Source of the DNA: Paraspadella gotoi
Lineage: Eukaryota; Chaetognatha
NCBI GenBank assembly: GCA_051294375.1
Contig: CM119264.1
Location: forward strand, 27,571,469 to 27,635,468
DNA: 64,000 nt
Direction: 5' to 3'
Shown here in pieces: positions 47,301 through 57,190 of the stretch (its first letter is position 1; each line of letters begins with the position of its first letter). Under the pieces are notes generated by a model, which had not been told where the DNA came from, searched no databases, and was given only the letters and a program-made list of their open reading frames with translations. A program made the position numbers and the translations under genes.

Positions 47301-47841
47301 ACTCTCGACTGGAAAAGAAATGACGAAATATCATTGATTAAAAGGTTAGCTAAAAGATTAAAATAAATCACGTTAATTACGTATGTTTAATCAATTGATG
47401 GAAAGTAGTGTTGCCAAATGTTATATTTCCAAAGTGAATATTTAATGTGCCTCTCGATGTCAAAAGATTGATATCGACTCTGATAGTGGATTTAAATATT
47501 ACTTCTTAAGTCTAAGATGCTCTTTTGTTTATAAAACAACCAAACCAACGAACGAACCTTTTCCCCCGCGATTTCTAAGAGTCCTGTGTCGGATATTCCG
47601 CTGCCGACGCCAACCGCGTAGACGGTGGCGCCGCTCGACGTCCAAAGCTCAGATTGCTCTTTTGTTTTTTGCCTCTGCGCCCTCGTGCTCGGCTCGCCGT
47701 CGGTAAAGACGAGGCAAATCTGTGGAGGAGAGAGAGATAGAGATACGGAGATAGAGAGAGATAGAGATACGGAAGATAAGAGGATAGAGATACGGAAGAG
47801 AAGAGAGAGATAGAGATACGGAGAGAGAGAGAGATAGAGAT

Positions 47842-47935
<94 letters not shown>

Positions 47936-50900
47936 ACCGCGACACGACCTTGACAGTCTCGTTGTCATTTCTAGTCTCATTCTCAAACGTCGTCAACGCC
48001 CTCTCCATGGCGTCACCGGTGAAGGTGGCGCCCGCCTCGTAGGTCGTCCGCAGCAGCCGTCGCTGCAGCGCCGCTTTCGTCGAGAATCTGTCGGTGGGCG
48101 TGACAATCTTTCATTTATTTTATAATAAAAAAATAGAAAGAAACAGACAGAGACACTAACTTACACTAAGACTTACAGACAAACAAAGATACTGAGAAAC
48201 AGACAGAAAGACTCGCTGATAAAAAGACAGACGAAAAGACTTAAGATCGACAAGCGTGCAAACTGATGGACCTTACTCGTCCAATCGAAATTCTTCCTTC
48301 ATAATGCTCGGCGATGAATATTTGAAGAGGGCGACTCTGGTCGCGTCCACGCCGATATCCAGTTGACTCACCAGGGAATTGGCGATACTCTAAAGATCAA
48401 GATTTGATTGATGGAATTGTATAATATATATTGTCTTGATTTATTGATATATTTATTAATTCATGTATTAGTTTACTCATTTCTTATTACTTGATTTATT
48501 TTCACTCTTTAAGTTGATTGGTTGAATGAATGATTTGTGGATTGATTGATTGGTTAAGTGAATTTTCTCTGCCTTCACCTTCATCATTTGACGGAAGTGT
48601 TTTTCCCCCACAGTCCCGGAAGAATCCACAATGAGTTGCAGATCCATTTTTGGGAAATGGCGCAGCCCGGCTTCGCCTCTGCTGCTGATGTTGGCGTAGC
48701 CGGCGCGCTTCCGCCGCTGGAATGATGATTTTAGCAACGAAAAACTGACTGGAAGTGATTTTAGAAAAAAATATTTGTTTATTTCAATTAAAAGCAACGA
48801 AAAGTAGGACAAACTTGAAGCGTCGCTGAGCGAGGAATTTCTAATTTTTTTACTCGAAAAAATCAAAAACATTGTTTATTTTTTAATGTTCAGAAGATAA
48901 AAAAAAAAACAACCAACATTAAAAAAAAATTTTTTCTTACCATTTCGACAAGCAAAATCGCGACGAGTAGAAGAAAATCCATTTTAAGAAAAAACATTAA
49001 AGGACTGAATTCCTTTTATACCTTTTTTTCCCCCATTTCGATTTCTGCAAACAATTAAGTTGAGGTTAAACAATTAAGTTGACCCAAAACGATCGATCTT
49101 CAAACATTAAGACATTTCCAAAGTTGTATAATAAAGACAAGCGATGACTAGAAAGTTGTCAATCGGTCTGTTTCCTTTGTCATTTTTGGAGCCGGGTCGG
49201 CGAATAAAGAATAAAAAATCGTCTTTTGTTAAATTGTTGTCATTTTGCTCATTTTCGATGATCGAAAAGAAAAAACACCAATCGTTTTCTGTCAGTTAAT
49301 GTTTAATGTTAATGTTTAATCATCGTTACTTTACAAACCGATTTCACATGACTCACTAATAGATATATTTCGTATAACTTTTAAAAACTGTTATATTTAT
49401 AATTTTTCCTTCCGAAAAATGTAAATTTTGATTCATTTCATTTGAGAAATTTATTCTTGTTCGTTTCATTCCAATTGAAAATCTCTTTCTCAATGAAATT
49501 CCAAAAATAAAGTAAGACCACAATTTTCAACCCATCAACGCAATGACTCCAACTTTTTTATTTTCAAGACTTTCACGCAACAGGAAAAAAACTTTCAAAT
49601 TGAATTTGCAATAAAAAAAAAATCTCAATGTAACGCGTAAGCATACTAAGCAATGATATTTTTCTGTGTCTTTTGTTCTTTTGTTCTTTTCGTATCATTT
49701 GTTGCAGCACCTCCAACGGCAGAAAGCGAACAGCGCGCACAAGATGATCACGTAATAGAGGCCTACGAGAGCGGCGCAGTTTTCCGAGCATTCGTAGTCG
49801 AAGGCAAAGTAGGCGGGGCCGATAAAGATGGCGGCGCAGATGAAGAGAAAGAGGAAAGTGACGAGGTAAGGGAAATCGTGAAAGATGAGTTGAATGAGCA
49901 ACGTGACCATTAACCAGACGAACATCAGCACCGCCACCGTCTGCCCAGCGCTAGATCCTCTCGCCTCGCCTCTCAGCAGCTTTCCCCATCCGTAGCGATG
50001 TCTTCCGGCCGGAAATCCTTCCACGCAGACGAAGTCGTGAAACATACTCGCGGCCGTACCGCGCGGATCGCCGGGAAGGATCAGCTGCTCCAGAAGAGTC
50101 TGGACAGTCCAGCACCCGATCGGTCCCGAGAACATGAAGAGCCGGCCCAACCCGAAACGGTTCTTCAGCGAAGTGGGATCGAAAGGCTCGTAGATCATGA
50201 CCTGACCCAGCTGCAGCGCCGTCACCGACACGTAGTAATCGGCGCTGCAGTGTCGAGAATGCAGAGCGCGGAGCCAATAGAAGGTCAGACTGGAGAAAAG
50301 CTTGATCGGGACCCAAACGCAGAAGAGAGCGTTGAAGACGTAGTTGGTCGAATGAAAGAATCGACCTCGATGACGAACGACGCTCATGTGGACGGCCATC
50401 GTCACGAGGCTGGCGGCGAGGATTCGACGAGACGGAACCGCTTCCTCTCGAGCTACCAGCGCCGTCTGAAGGAGGAGTTGGGGAACGAAGTCCGTCGCGC
50501 ATCGGAAGTAGAGTAGAAAATCGAGGAGGCGTGGCAGGACGTAAGACGGCGGCAGTTGGCGAGAGGCGAGAGTGCCCTCGGTGGCGTCGTCGTCGTCGTC
50601 GTCGTCGTCATCGTCGGCGGTGGCGCGGTAAACTTCGCCCTTGGACGCTTGCGGGTCATAGGAAAAAGATGGTTGAGTGAGAGGTGGATTACATTTTAAC
50701 TACATCATTTAATGTCTAACGTCTTCACATTATTAAAATCATAAAAATAACAAATCTTTTGATTGTGCTTGACTTGAAAGTCATTCGTCCAACGAGGAAC
50801 GACCTCACTCTCAAGGCTGTCTTCGTGGCAGACAACAATGCCTCGAGAGGCTGCAGCCAGAATGTTGTTTAAAAAGGGTGGGGAATGATAGAGGAAGATA

Positions 50901-51318
50901 GGAAGAGAAGGGGAGAAGGGAGGGGTAAGGGGGAAAGGGAAGGAAGAGGGGGCAGGGGACCAGGTCGACTGGGCCTGGCCCACTCTTTTGATTGCGCCAT
51001 CCATACAACCACATCGAACTGACCTTTCTGTCCGGAATTTTCCCGCCAAAGTATGATCATTTTTCCCTGATCTTTGCCCTTTTTGTCATTTTTCTCCTTG
51101 TCCTCCTTGTCCTGCTTGTCCTCCTTGTCCTGCTTGTCCTGCTTGTCCTGCTTGTCCTTCTTGTCCTTCTCAACCTCTTTTCGATCGCCCGATTCTTCTC
51201 CTCGTGAGTTGGAATCGAATTCGAAGTAACTTCCTCTCTCAATCTCTCGAAAGTCTGAGAAAAGATGCAACTGAGGCGACTTACCACCGCTCTCTCTCTT
51301 CTCTCTCTCTCTCTTCTC

Positions 51319-51377
<59 letters not shown>

Positions 51378-53954
51378 AGCCTTCCGTGTGGATTGACGGC
51401 TCGGAGAAAGAGGAGAGAGGAAGGGTTTAGAGAGAGAGACCGGTGTAAGTCGCCTCACAACGATTAAATCATAATGTTGACCATAAAGACTATAATGACG
51501 ACGACGATGACCGCAATGTCAGTACAAAAACTAAAACAAAAAATAAAACAAAAACAAAAACAAAAACTAAAACAAAAACTAAAACAAAAACTAAAACAAA
51601 AACTAAAACAAAAACTAAAACAAAAATAACGACCACAATAACGACGACTGCAATCACGAAAACAGAAGCGACGACGGCAACGACGATGACTACAATTACC
51701 AAATTACCAGTGACAGCGACGTAGACGACGACGATGACGACGACGACCTATTTCAACAACGACCACAAAATCTTTATCAACAACGACACCAACAACATCA
51801 TCGAGGACGACAACAACGACGGCAAAGACAACGACGGCAAAGTCAACGACTACAACTGCTACGAGGTCCCACCTTCATCGTCCTCCTCCGACTCCAGCTC
51901 CTCGACGAGGCTTTGCAACTCCAGCACGACCCAAAAGGCTCCGATTCCCAAGCAAAACAAGACGGTCGTCACCGCCGTCTTGAGGCGAGAATCGTTGCGA
52001 CTAAAGATTCGATCTCTTAAGATTTTCACTCCTTGTTTCCAACTATCAATCTGAGGAGGAGGAGGAGGAGGAGGAGGAGGAGGAGGAGGAAGAAGAGGAT
52101 GTTGGGCGTGGTAGAAGTTGCTAAAACAGCCACAATGGTTCTTTCATAAAGTTGACAATACGTTTAGTCGAATTTCGTCAAATTTCACATTGCAACCGTC
52201 ATACTCATACGGAAAAAGTTAAAACAAATATGACTTAATTTGTTGGCCATTAACCGTAAAACTTTTCATACGCAACTGTGTTATTCCTTTCGCTTCCGTC
52301 ATTCCAACACATAACCTTACCCTCTCACTTCTGCTCATCACCCTACCTCACCCTCCATCGTCCCCCCAAGCCTTCCTCACCTCCTCCGACTCGATCCCTG
52401 TTCGGCAGCAGCAAAGCAGATCGAGGCGCTCGTGAAACAGCAGCAGCAGGAGACAATTGAAGGTGAGCCAAGAAAAGATGAGCAACGTGGAAGCGAAAAA
52501 GAGAAAGAAGGCGGAATCGTCGTCGCCAAAGACTTTGCACCAACATGTGGAGAAACTACGATGCGATTTGTCTCGACTGACGTTGACGCCGCCTTGGAAG
52601 AGGCGCCGGGCGTTGAAGGAGCCGTTGAGGCTGGAGTTGCCGAAGTCGTTGTCCAACGCAATGGATTCGTTGGCGTCTCGACTGAGATTGATGAATTCAG
52701 TTTCGTCCAGACTGGAGTTGAAGGCTGCCTCGTTGAGATAGGCGTTCCTTGTCGGTCCAATCGTTTTGTCCGCGATTTTTTGACCGGCGTTGAGGTGCGC
52801 TCCCGAGCTGAACGAGCTCTTGCGATGTACGGCCGGCTCCTTTATTCGCTCCAGTACAGCTTCGAATAACTGAAACAGCTCGATCGAAGAAACTGCGATC
52901 ATAATGGCGAGAGGAGAGATGAGCCGTCCCAAACACTTCATACCGATTTTCTTTAAGGGCTGGATAATTGTTATATCGATTAAATCATTAATAGATATCG
53001 CAAAGATCAGTGGTGTCACGTAAAATGCCAGATGGTTATTTGAACTTTTTAATCGTTTTCTGTTTTGGTATTCACTTTCCTCTATACCTTTAAGAATTTG
53101 TATTTTAAGAATTCGACGATTTAAACAAACAAAATTCCGTTTTTAGATTAACACCAAATGTAAAGGTTAAAAATTTCTTTGAGTAACACGAAAATTCGAG
53201 GTTTGATCTCTTATTAAACCATAAAAATAAAATGTTGAATTGGATAAGAGTTTTCGTTCGAATAAAAAAATTTAAGTCTTTCAAAATCTCTTAAAGTGTG
53301 AGTTTTAATTTAGTATATCGCTTAGTATTTAAGGCTGGGATTTAAATATTTACATACAAATTGTACGCTTTACTTTGTTATAATCTTTTAAGAGGGATGA
53401 AGTTCTTAACAAACTTAAGGGCAAAAAAGCAAGTTTATGAAATGAATGGATTATTTTTATATTAGTTGCACCTATTTCAGAGTAGTCAAAATAAGTTAAG
53501 TATTTAATTTATTATATTCCCTCTCAGGTTAACTGACAACTTCATTTTAAACACGTATATCGGGTCCTACGCCAATAGCCACGGTATCCCACACGAAGGA
53601 GCGACCGTCTCTTACTTCAACAGAAAATTGATTAGTTATTCCGTTTGGATCCAAGAAAAGTTTGGTAAATTTAAAAATGGGTGAGGGTTTGATATTAAAA
53701 GTGAGTTTAGAAAACAAATGAGATTAGTTATTATAGTTTAACATTCTTTTTTTAACTTTCAGATGAAGAAGCCTTCTGCCGTCCTGGTTGCTACTTGAGA
53801 CCCTGCGTTAACGACGGCGTCTGCGTGAAAAACGACAAACGCGGTATTAAAATATGACTATATCTATAACAGTTGATAATTATTTATTAAAAAAGTAATA
53901 AAAATATATAATAGGATAATGGTCAAAATGGTCTGCAAGTGATGGACAAAGTTT

Positions 53955-54028
<74 letters not shown>

Positions 54029-54312
54029 CTCTCCAGGCTACGAATGCAATTGTCCTCCTGGTTTCGTTGGTCGCAACTGCGAAGAAAACATCAACGAATG
54101 TCTTCCTTCTCTTTGCAGAAACGGAGCCATTTGCGTCGACGGCGCCAACGACTACAAATGCTTGTGAGCTGCAGATGCAGTTCCATTCATTCATTCATTT
54201 ATTTGTTTATTTATGTATATATTTGTATATTTATATATTTTTAAATTTATTTATTTTTCTATTTATTCATTAAATATTTTATTTATTTATTCATTAAGTC
54301 ATTCATTTGTTA

Positions 54313-54375
<63 letters not shown>

Positions 54376-55015
54376 CATTGATTCATTGATTCATTTATAC
54401 ATTCATTCATTTAGTTGCCCGCCTGGCTTTCACGGGCAGGATTGCGACATCCCGGACGTCTCCATATCTGTACCGGATGTTCGCTGCGTCGACGTCGTTC
54501 CGGATGTAATAGGAAAGACTATAATTCTAAAAAGGAAGGTATGATATTTGCGACCCTGCTCAAAATAAGAATTGATAATTTTATATTGTTTGTAAATATT
54601 TAAAATTTATTTTTATTAATTTTAAACAACTTCCAGATAACAATCTGCGCCCACGTCCAACAAGCAATGGAATTGAAGCACAGTGTCGACTCGATGGCAG
54701 AAAGTCTCCAGCTTTTGGGATTTAGAATTTCCAAGTTTGAGCTGCTGAATATCATAGCGGGTAAGGCTAGGGGTTTAAAAGAAAAGTGAGGTCATTAAAA
54801 TTATGACAGTGGAAGTCGGGGAAATTTGAAATTATAATGGTACGTACGTAATTTTTTGGGTTTTTTACTTAATTTTTTCTTTAATGTTTTTTCTTTTCGT
54901 AGTTTCAGCCAAAGAAAAATTGGACTACGAAAATTTTCCCTTGGACTGCATTCGTAAGGGAAAGTTGAAAACTGTGCAAGAAATAATGGCAGCAATGAAA
55001 AAGTCTCGCGTGAAA

Positions 55016-55046
<31 letters not shown>

Positions 55047-55501
55047 CAAGAGAAAGAAACGTTTCACATTCTAAAACCTTTCACTCCAGACGATGTCAGA
55101 AAGTGCCCAGGACAGCATCACGGTGGCCGTGACTTTTTTCAGAGGCCGAGTCGTAGATGGAGAGAAAAGCATGGTGAACATGTTGAAAAAGCAGGGAGAG
55201 CAATGCGATGGTGGTGAGGATGGGTGAGGCGGTGTTGAAATAGTCAATATGTTAAAAAAAAATAAATTAACGAAAAAGAGACAAAATAATAATAAAAATG
55301 ATACGTAAAAAAACATCCAACTGCCGATCCACTTCGCCTTTGACGTAACGACGAATACTTCGCCTTTGACCCATTTTCGCCACAGGACCCTGTACCAAAG
55401 ACGACATCCTCTTTATCATCGCGACGAAGATTTTGCCTCAAGACGATTTTTACGATTCCTTTAATTTGAATTCGTACAGAAATTTTAGTTCTCTTTGTTG
55501 A
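36059..55501 (+). CDS. DRE2: paralogue of DRE1 hosting nested genes
   Basis: Same domain order as DRE1. Exons seen: 36059-36129 (signal peptide [18 protein letters not shown]), 36265-36443 (dermatopontin, [16 protein letters not shown]), gap-38972 to 39051, 42653-42821, 42931-43092 ([14 protein letters not shown]), 44633-44767, 44853-44947, 45123-45190, 45668-45818 and 45941-46021 (beta-trefoil, GSDSQLW and GSPSQKW), 53528-53664, 53763-53843 (EGF), 54037-54163 (EGF), 54415-54538, 54637-54760, 54903-55015, 55090-55213, 55386-55501 (TGA). Lengths of 151, 81, 137, 81 and 124 bp are identical to DRE1 exons, so orthology of exons is firm. The start is only 150 bp after the DRE1 stop. Some middle exons do not keep one frame (see findings). 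Whether the two halves are one transcript is inferred from DRE1. Confidence 0.7.
36444..38946. other. DRE2 intron sequence, part unrecognised
   Basis: The dermatopontin exons expected here (by DRE1) were not found and may lie in the gap 38947-38971. The region holds a TTTC-rich tract (37265-37640), a T-rich tract (38760-38860) and a GC-richer stretch at 37860-38130 and 38310-38560 that looks like an old insertion. A frame at 38650-38745 reads [15 protein letters not shown], reminiscent of a dermatopontin DRxWxFxC motif, but has no clear splice sites. Confidence 0.35.
38947..38971. other. Assembly gap, 25 N
   Basis: Placeholder gap immediately before the DRE2 exon ending at 39051; it truncates that exon or its intron. 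Confidence 0.95.
39281..41281 (-). CDS. SLC16 (monocarboxylate transporter-like) MFS transporter
   Basis: Two exons, 41281-40626 and 40253-39281, join in phase (AG|A) into 542 residues. After an acidic, Ser-rich N-terminus of about 125 residues comes [19 protein letters not shown], the SLC16 signature at TM1. Twelve hydrophobic segments follow, split by a cytoplasmic loop after about TM6 (basic, RPLRRSQR). [16 protein letters not shown] spans the splice junction side of TM4, and [19 protein letters not shown] is typical of SLC16 TM10-11. The family moves lactate, pyruvate, thyroid hormone or aromatic amino acids, depending on the member; the substrate cannot be told from sequence. The gene lies wholly inside a DRE2 intron on the opposite strand, and its own intron holds an R2 SINE. 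Confidence 0.9.
40307..40495 (+). mobile_element. R2 tRNA-type SINE, plus-strand copy
   Basis: Second copy of the element at 1335-1545: GGGGTTCTAGCCCGGTGG, GGGACGGGGCGCTTAACC, CACGGTGTTACA, ATTGAACGGTT and TAACAATAATTACTGTCTC in the same order. It is inside the single intron of the SLC16 gene. Confidence 0.65.
41448..41540. repeat. (GA)n microsatellite
   Basis: About 90 bp of pure GA, about 170 bp upstream of the SLC16 start codon (minus strand), in its putative promoter. A shorter run is at 42307-42356. Confidence 0.95.
42448..42580 (+). repeat. R5 repeat fragment
   Basis: GGTTAAGCAATGTTAACCGAAATA and CATATACGATGACTCT match the right outer arm of the foldback at 61478-62243 and its flank to 62285. 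It sits just before a DRE2 exon. Confidence 0.55.
43093..44400. repeat. 1.3-kb polypurine tract in a DRE2 intron
   Basis: Almost only A and G on the plus strand (AGAAAAAGAAA-type), with a (GA)n run at 44319-44370. Frames of 300-405 codons (Phe/Ser/Leu) on the minus strand come from composition alone. Confidence 0.9.
46123..48982 (-). CDS. Secreted VWA-domain protein with two discoidin-like repeats
   Basis: Exons, 5' to 3': 48982-48941 (signal peptide [14 protein letters not shown]), 48716-48579, 48389-48277, 48087-47949, 47719-47558, 47039-46123 (TAA). Exons 2-5 keep one frame and form a von Willebrand A domain: DSSGT at the MIDAS position, [13 protein letters not shown] for the second metal loop, and FTDGEPS for the third. 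RRKR, a convertase-type site, directly follows the signal peptide. The last exon encodes two tandem repeats of about 145 residues ([42 protein letters not shown]; then [16 protein letters not shown] and so on). These have the beta-sandwich look of F5/8C (discoidin-like) carbohydrate/lipid-binding domains. The phase of exon 5 to exon 6 does not match (0 against 1), and an R1 repeat lies between them. Nested in a DRE2 intron, opposite strand. Confidence 0.75.
47056..47200 (-). repeat. R1 dispersed repeat, minus strand
   Basis: ATGAAATTGGTACAACCAAT, then TTTAATAAATAAGCTATCTT and GCAGGGCCCTGCAAG, the reverse of R1. It lies between the VWA and discoidin-like exons of the nested gene. Confidence 0.75.
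47728..47938. repeat. (GA)n / GATAGAGATACG array
   Basis: Tandem GAGATAGAGATACGGA units passing into pure GA, in the intron between VWA exons 48087-47949 and 47719-47558. Confidence 0.9.
49695..52941 (-). CDS. Polytopic membrane protein, possibly XK-related
   Basis: Five exons, 52941-52381, 52050-51873, 51254-51024, 50850-50809 and 50647-49695 (stop), with all phases consistent, give about 654 residues. The ATG at 52941 ([19 protein letters not shown]) starts a hydrophobic segment. Two more membrane segments flank a Ser/Asn-rich loop with several N-x-S/T sites. Exon 3 encodes a charged tail with [14 protein letters not shown] repeats, and exon 5 a poly-Asp stretch followed by six or more membrane segments (for example [19 protein letters not shown]) and a Cys-rich end (FCRWRCCNK). 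[12 protein letters not shown] recalls the PQLxLQ motif of XK-related scramblase-type proteins, but the match is short and I am not sure. Nested in the same DRE2 intron as the VWA gene. Confidence 0.65.
51262..51462. mobile_element. R6 inverted-repeat insertion with CT core
   Basis: Left end TGAGGCGACTTACCACCG and right end CGGTGTAAGTCGCCTCA are inverted copies around a (CT)n core at 51296-51377. The same left end occurs at 3012-3050, and the inner word GTGTGGATTGAC with GGAGAAAGAGGAGAGA recurs at 611-648. It sits 8 bp upstream of the acceptor of exon 51254-51024 on the minus strand. Confidence 0.6.
51535..51630. repeat. AAAACAAAAACT tandem repeat
   Basis: About eight 12-bp units, in an intron of the polytopic membrane gene; CGA/GAC triplet runs lie on both sides. 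Confidence 0.85.
53385..53485 (+). repeat. R1 dispersed repeat, diverged 3' half
   Basis: ATCTTTTAAGAGGGATGAAG, then AATGAATGGATTATTTTTAT and ATTAGTTGCACCTATTTC. It ends about 40 bp before the DRE2 exon at 53528. Confidence 0.55.
53955..54034. repeat. (CT)n microsatellite forming a splice-acceptor tract
   Basis: About 80 bp of CT that ends in CTCCAG, the acceptor of the DRE2 EGF exon at 54037. Confidence 0.9.
54316..54375. repeat. (GATT)n microsatellite
   Basis: About 60 bp of GATT between DRE2 exons 54037-54163 and 54415-54538; the whole intron is built of 4-bp repeats. Confidence 0.9.
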
Positions 55502-55684
55502 ACGATGTCGGAATGTTGTTCACTATAATAGTTTATTTTTAAAAATTTGAATTTAGTTTAATTAAATAATACACTGATACACTGACAAGCACTCTTTTTC
55601 ACTTATAATTTCCCTAAATTGTTCCTTTTTTTCCCAATACACATTTAAATTTTTCAGTCGATGTACTAAAGGGAGCAGCACCTG

Positions 55685-55966
55685 CTACTGAAACTCTCCT
55701 ATATAGTAAAGAGTAAACAACGGAGCATCGCGTGTTGGTTTTTTTGGCGAAAATATTCGCTTACTTCCGTTCTGTATCTCACTAATGTCAGCCTCTTTTC
55801 TGTAATTATTAAAATCACGTGCCTTGCCAACTAAAGAACCAATGTATCGTTCATTAGCATAATTTCCTTTCTTGTTAGGTTTCATTGTTTTTATAACAAA
55901 CTTGAGTTTCTTACTTATCACTTCTACTTGAACCTGCGTTTTTATGTATTTACCAAAATAAGCCAT
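55685..55966 (-). CDS. Possible small ORF, 93 codons, unrecognised
   Basis: Open minus-strand frame beginning MAYFGKYIKTQVQVEV and ending with a stop at 55685. It is Lys/Asn-rich, hydrophilic, has no low-complexity run, and starts right beside a CT microsatellite (55967-56034). I see no homologue, no splice partner and no promoter. It may be a terminal exon, a transposon remnant or chance. Confidence 0.2.
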   Translation of the reverse strand: MAYFGKYIKTQVQVEVISKKLKFVIKTMKPNKKGNYANERYIGSLVGKARDFNNYRKEADISEIQNGSKRIFSPKKPTRDAPLFTLYYIGEFQ

Positions 55967-55988
55967 TTCTCTCTCTCTCTCTCTCTCT

Positions 55989-56035
<47 letters not shown>

Positions 56036-56306
56036 GCTCCCATTTTATGTTTCTCAAGAACATGCTCTAGAATCGGGCGCGACGCCGAGGCGATGGAGGC
56101 CGGCGTCGGAGAAAAACCGTTTGTCTCAAAGTGATCTGCGGTACCCGGGATAAATTTTTAAAATTATTTTTTTAAATATAGTATATGAATAATTTTTAAA
56201 AAAATGATAATAATTTTGAATAATTTTTTTATCAGTGCTTTTACTTAATTAAAAAAATTATTATCATCGATAAAAAATTAAATATATAAATATTTTTTAC
56301 TTTTTA

Positions 56307-56514
56307 TTAAGAGAAAATCAAAGTTTTTGAATTGTGCAACAAATTTTTTATTTATTCAATACGGACATGTTTTTGCTTGTAGTTTTTAAGCCTTCATCAA
56401 CGTCTATTACGTAATAGACACTGATAAAGGCTTAAAAACTACAAGCCGAAACATGTCCGTATTAAATAAATACAAAATTTGTTGCACAATTCAAAAACTT
56501 TGATTTTCTCTTAA
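56307..56514. mobile_element. 208-bp near-perfect palindrome with hammerhead-like cores in both arms
   Basis: Two 104-bp arms meet with no spacer at 56410/56411 (ATTAC|GTAAT). The right arm has CTGATAA (56421-56427), a stem GGCTT/AAGCC (56429-56433 with 56443-56447), then GAAACATGTC (56448-56457). The left arm, read on the minus strand, has TTGATGA and AAAAACATGTC. Each arm differs from the hammerhead consensus at different catalytic bases. The same extra A before stem II is present as at 5223. Confidence 0.65.
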
Positions 56515-56879
56515 CACATAAATAACAAAAAAAAAAAAGATTTTCACATCATGATTACTTTTTATTAAATTTTAAAAAAATATTTATTTTTACAATACAA
56601 AAACAAAAAAGAAGAAGATTTTAATTATTTTAAATAATAAAATTTAATAATATTAATATTTATAATTTTTTATTAATAATCATAAAATAAATAAAATAAT
56701 ATTTATAATATTTATAATTATTTTAAAAGAATTGATATTTAACCAAGTGGATATTGCCTAGTTTCGTATCCACGACCGAGAAAAAAAAAGGAACAAAAAC
56801 TCGAAAAAAAAGTAAAAACATAAAGCGCAGGCGGGGATTAACAAGGGGCGTAACGGTCCCCGGGGACCAAGCGAAAGAA

Positions 56880-57190
56880 TAGGGGTGCAGGGGAAATAAA
56901 AGGGGGAGAGAATCTGAATAGGATTAGGGGTGAGAGGAAAGAAGAGATTAGGGAAGATAGGAAGAGGAATGCAATGAGGTAAGGAGTGGAAGGAGGGAAG
57001 AAGTGTGAGATTAATAGGGTAAGGGGTAGTAAGATGGAATAAGATGGGTGCTATTATTAAGGTAAGGAAAGATAGGAAGAGGAATGCAATGAGGTAAGTT
57101 GTGGAAGGAAGGAAGAAGGTGTGATTAATAGGGTAAGGGATGAGAAAAAGACGCATTAGATATGGTATGCTGTAGAAGGAAGAAGAAGAG
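56880..57190 (+). repeat. Two tandem copies of a ~115-bp purine-rich unit
   Basis: GATAGGAAGAGGAATGCAAT occurs at 56956 and again at 57071, each followed by GAGGTAAG, GTGGAAGGA and ATTAATAGGGTAAGGG. Confidence 0.8.

Noticed and set aside
49998-50516. Plus-strand frame of 172 codons and minus-strand frame of 183 codons
   Set aside because: Shadows of the last exon of the polytopic membrane gene, whose frame has membrane segments and consistent splice phases.
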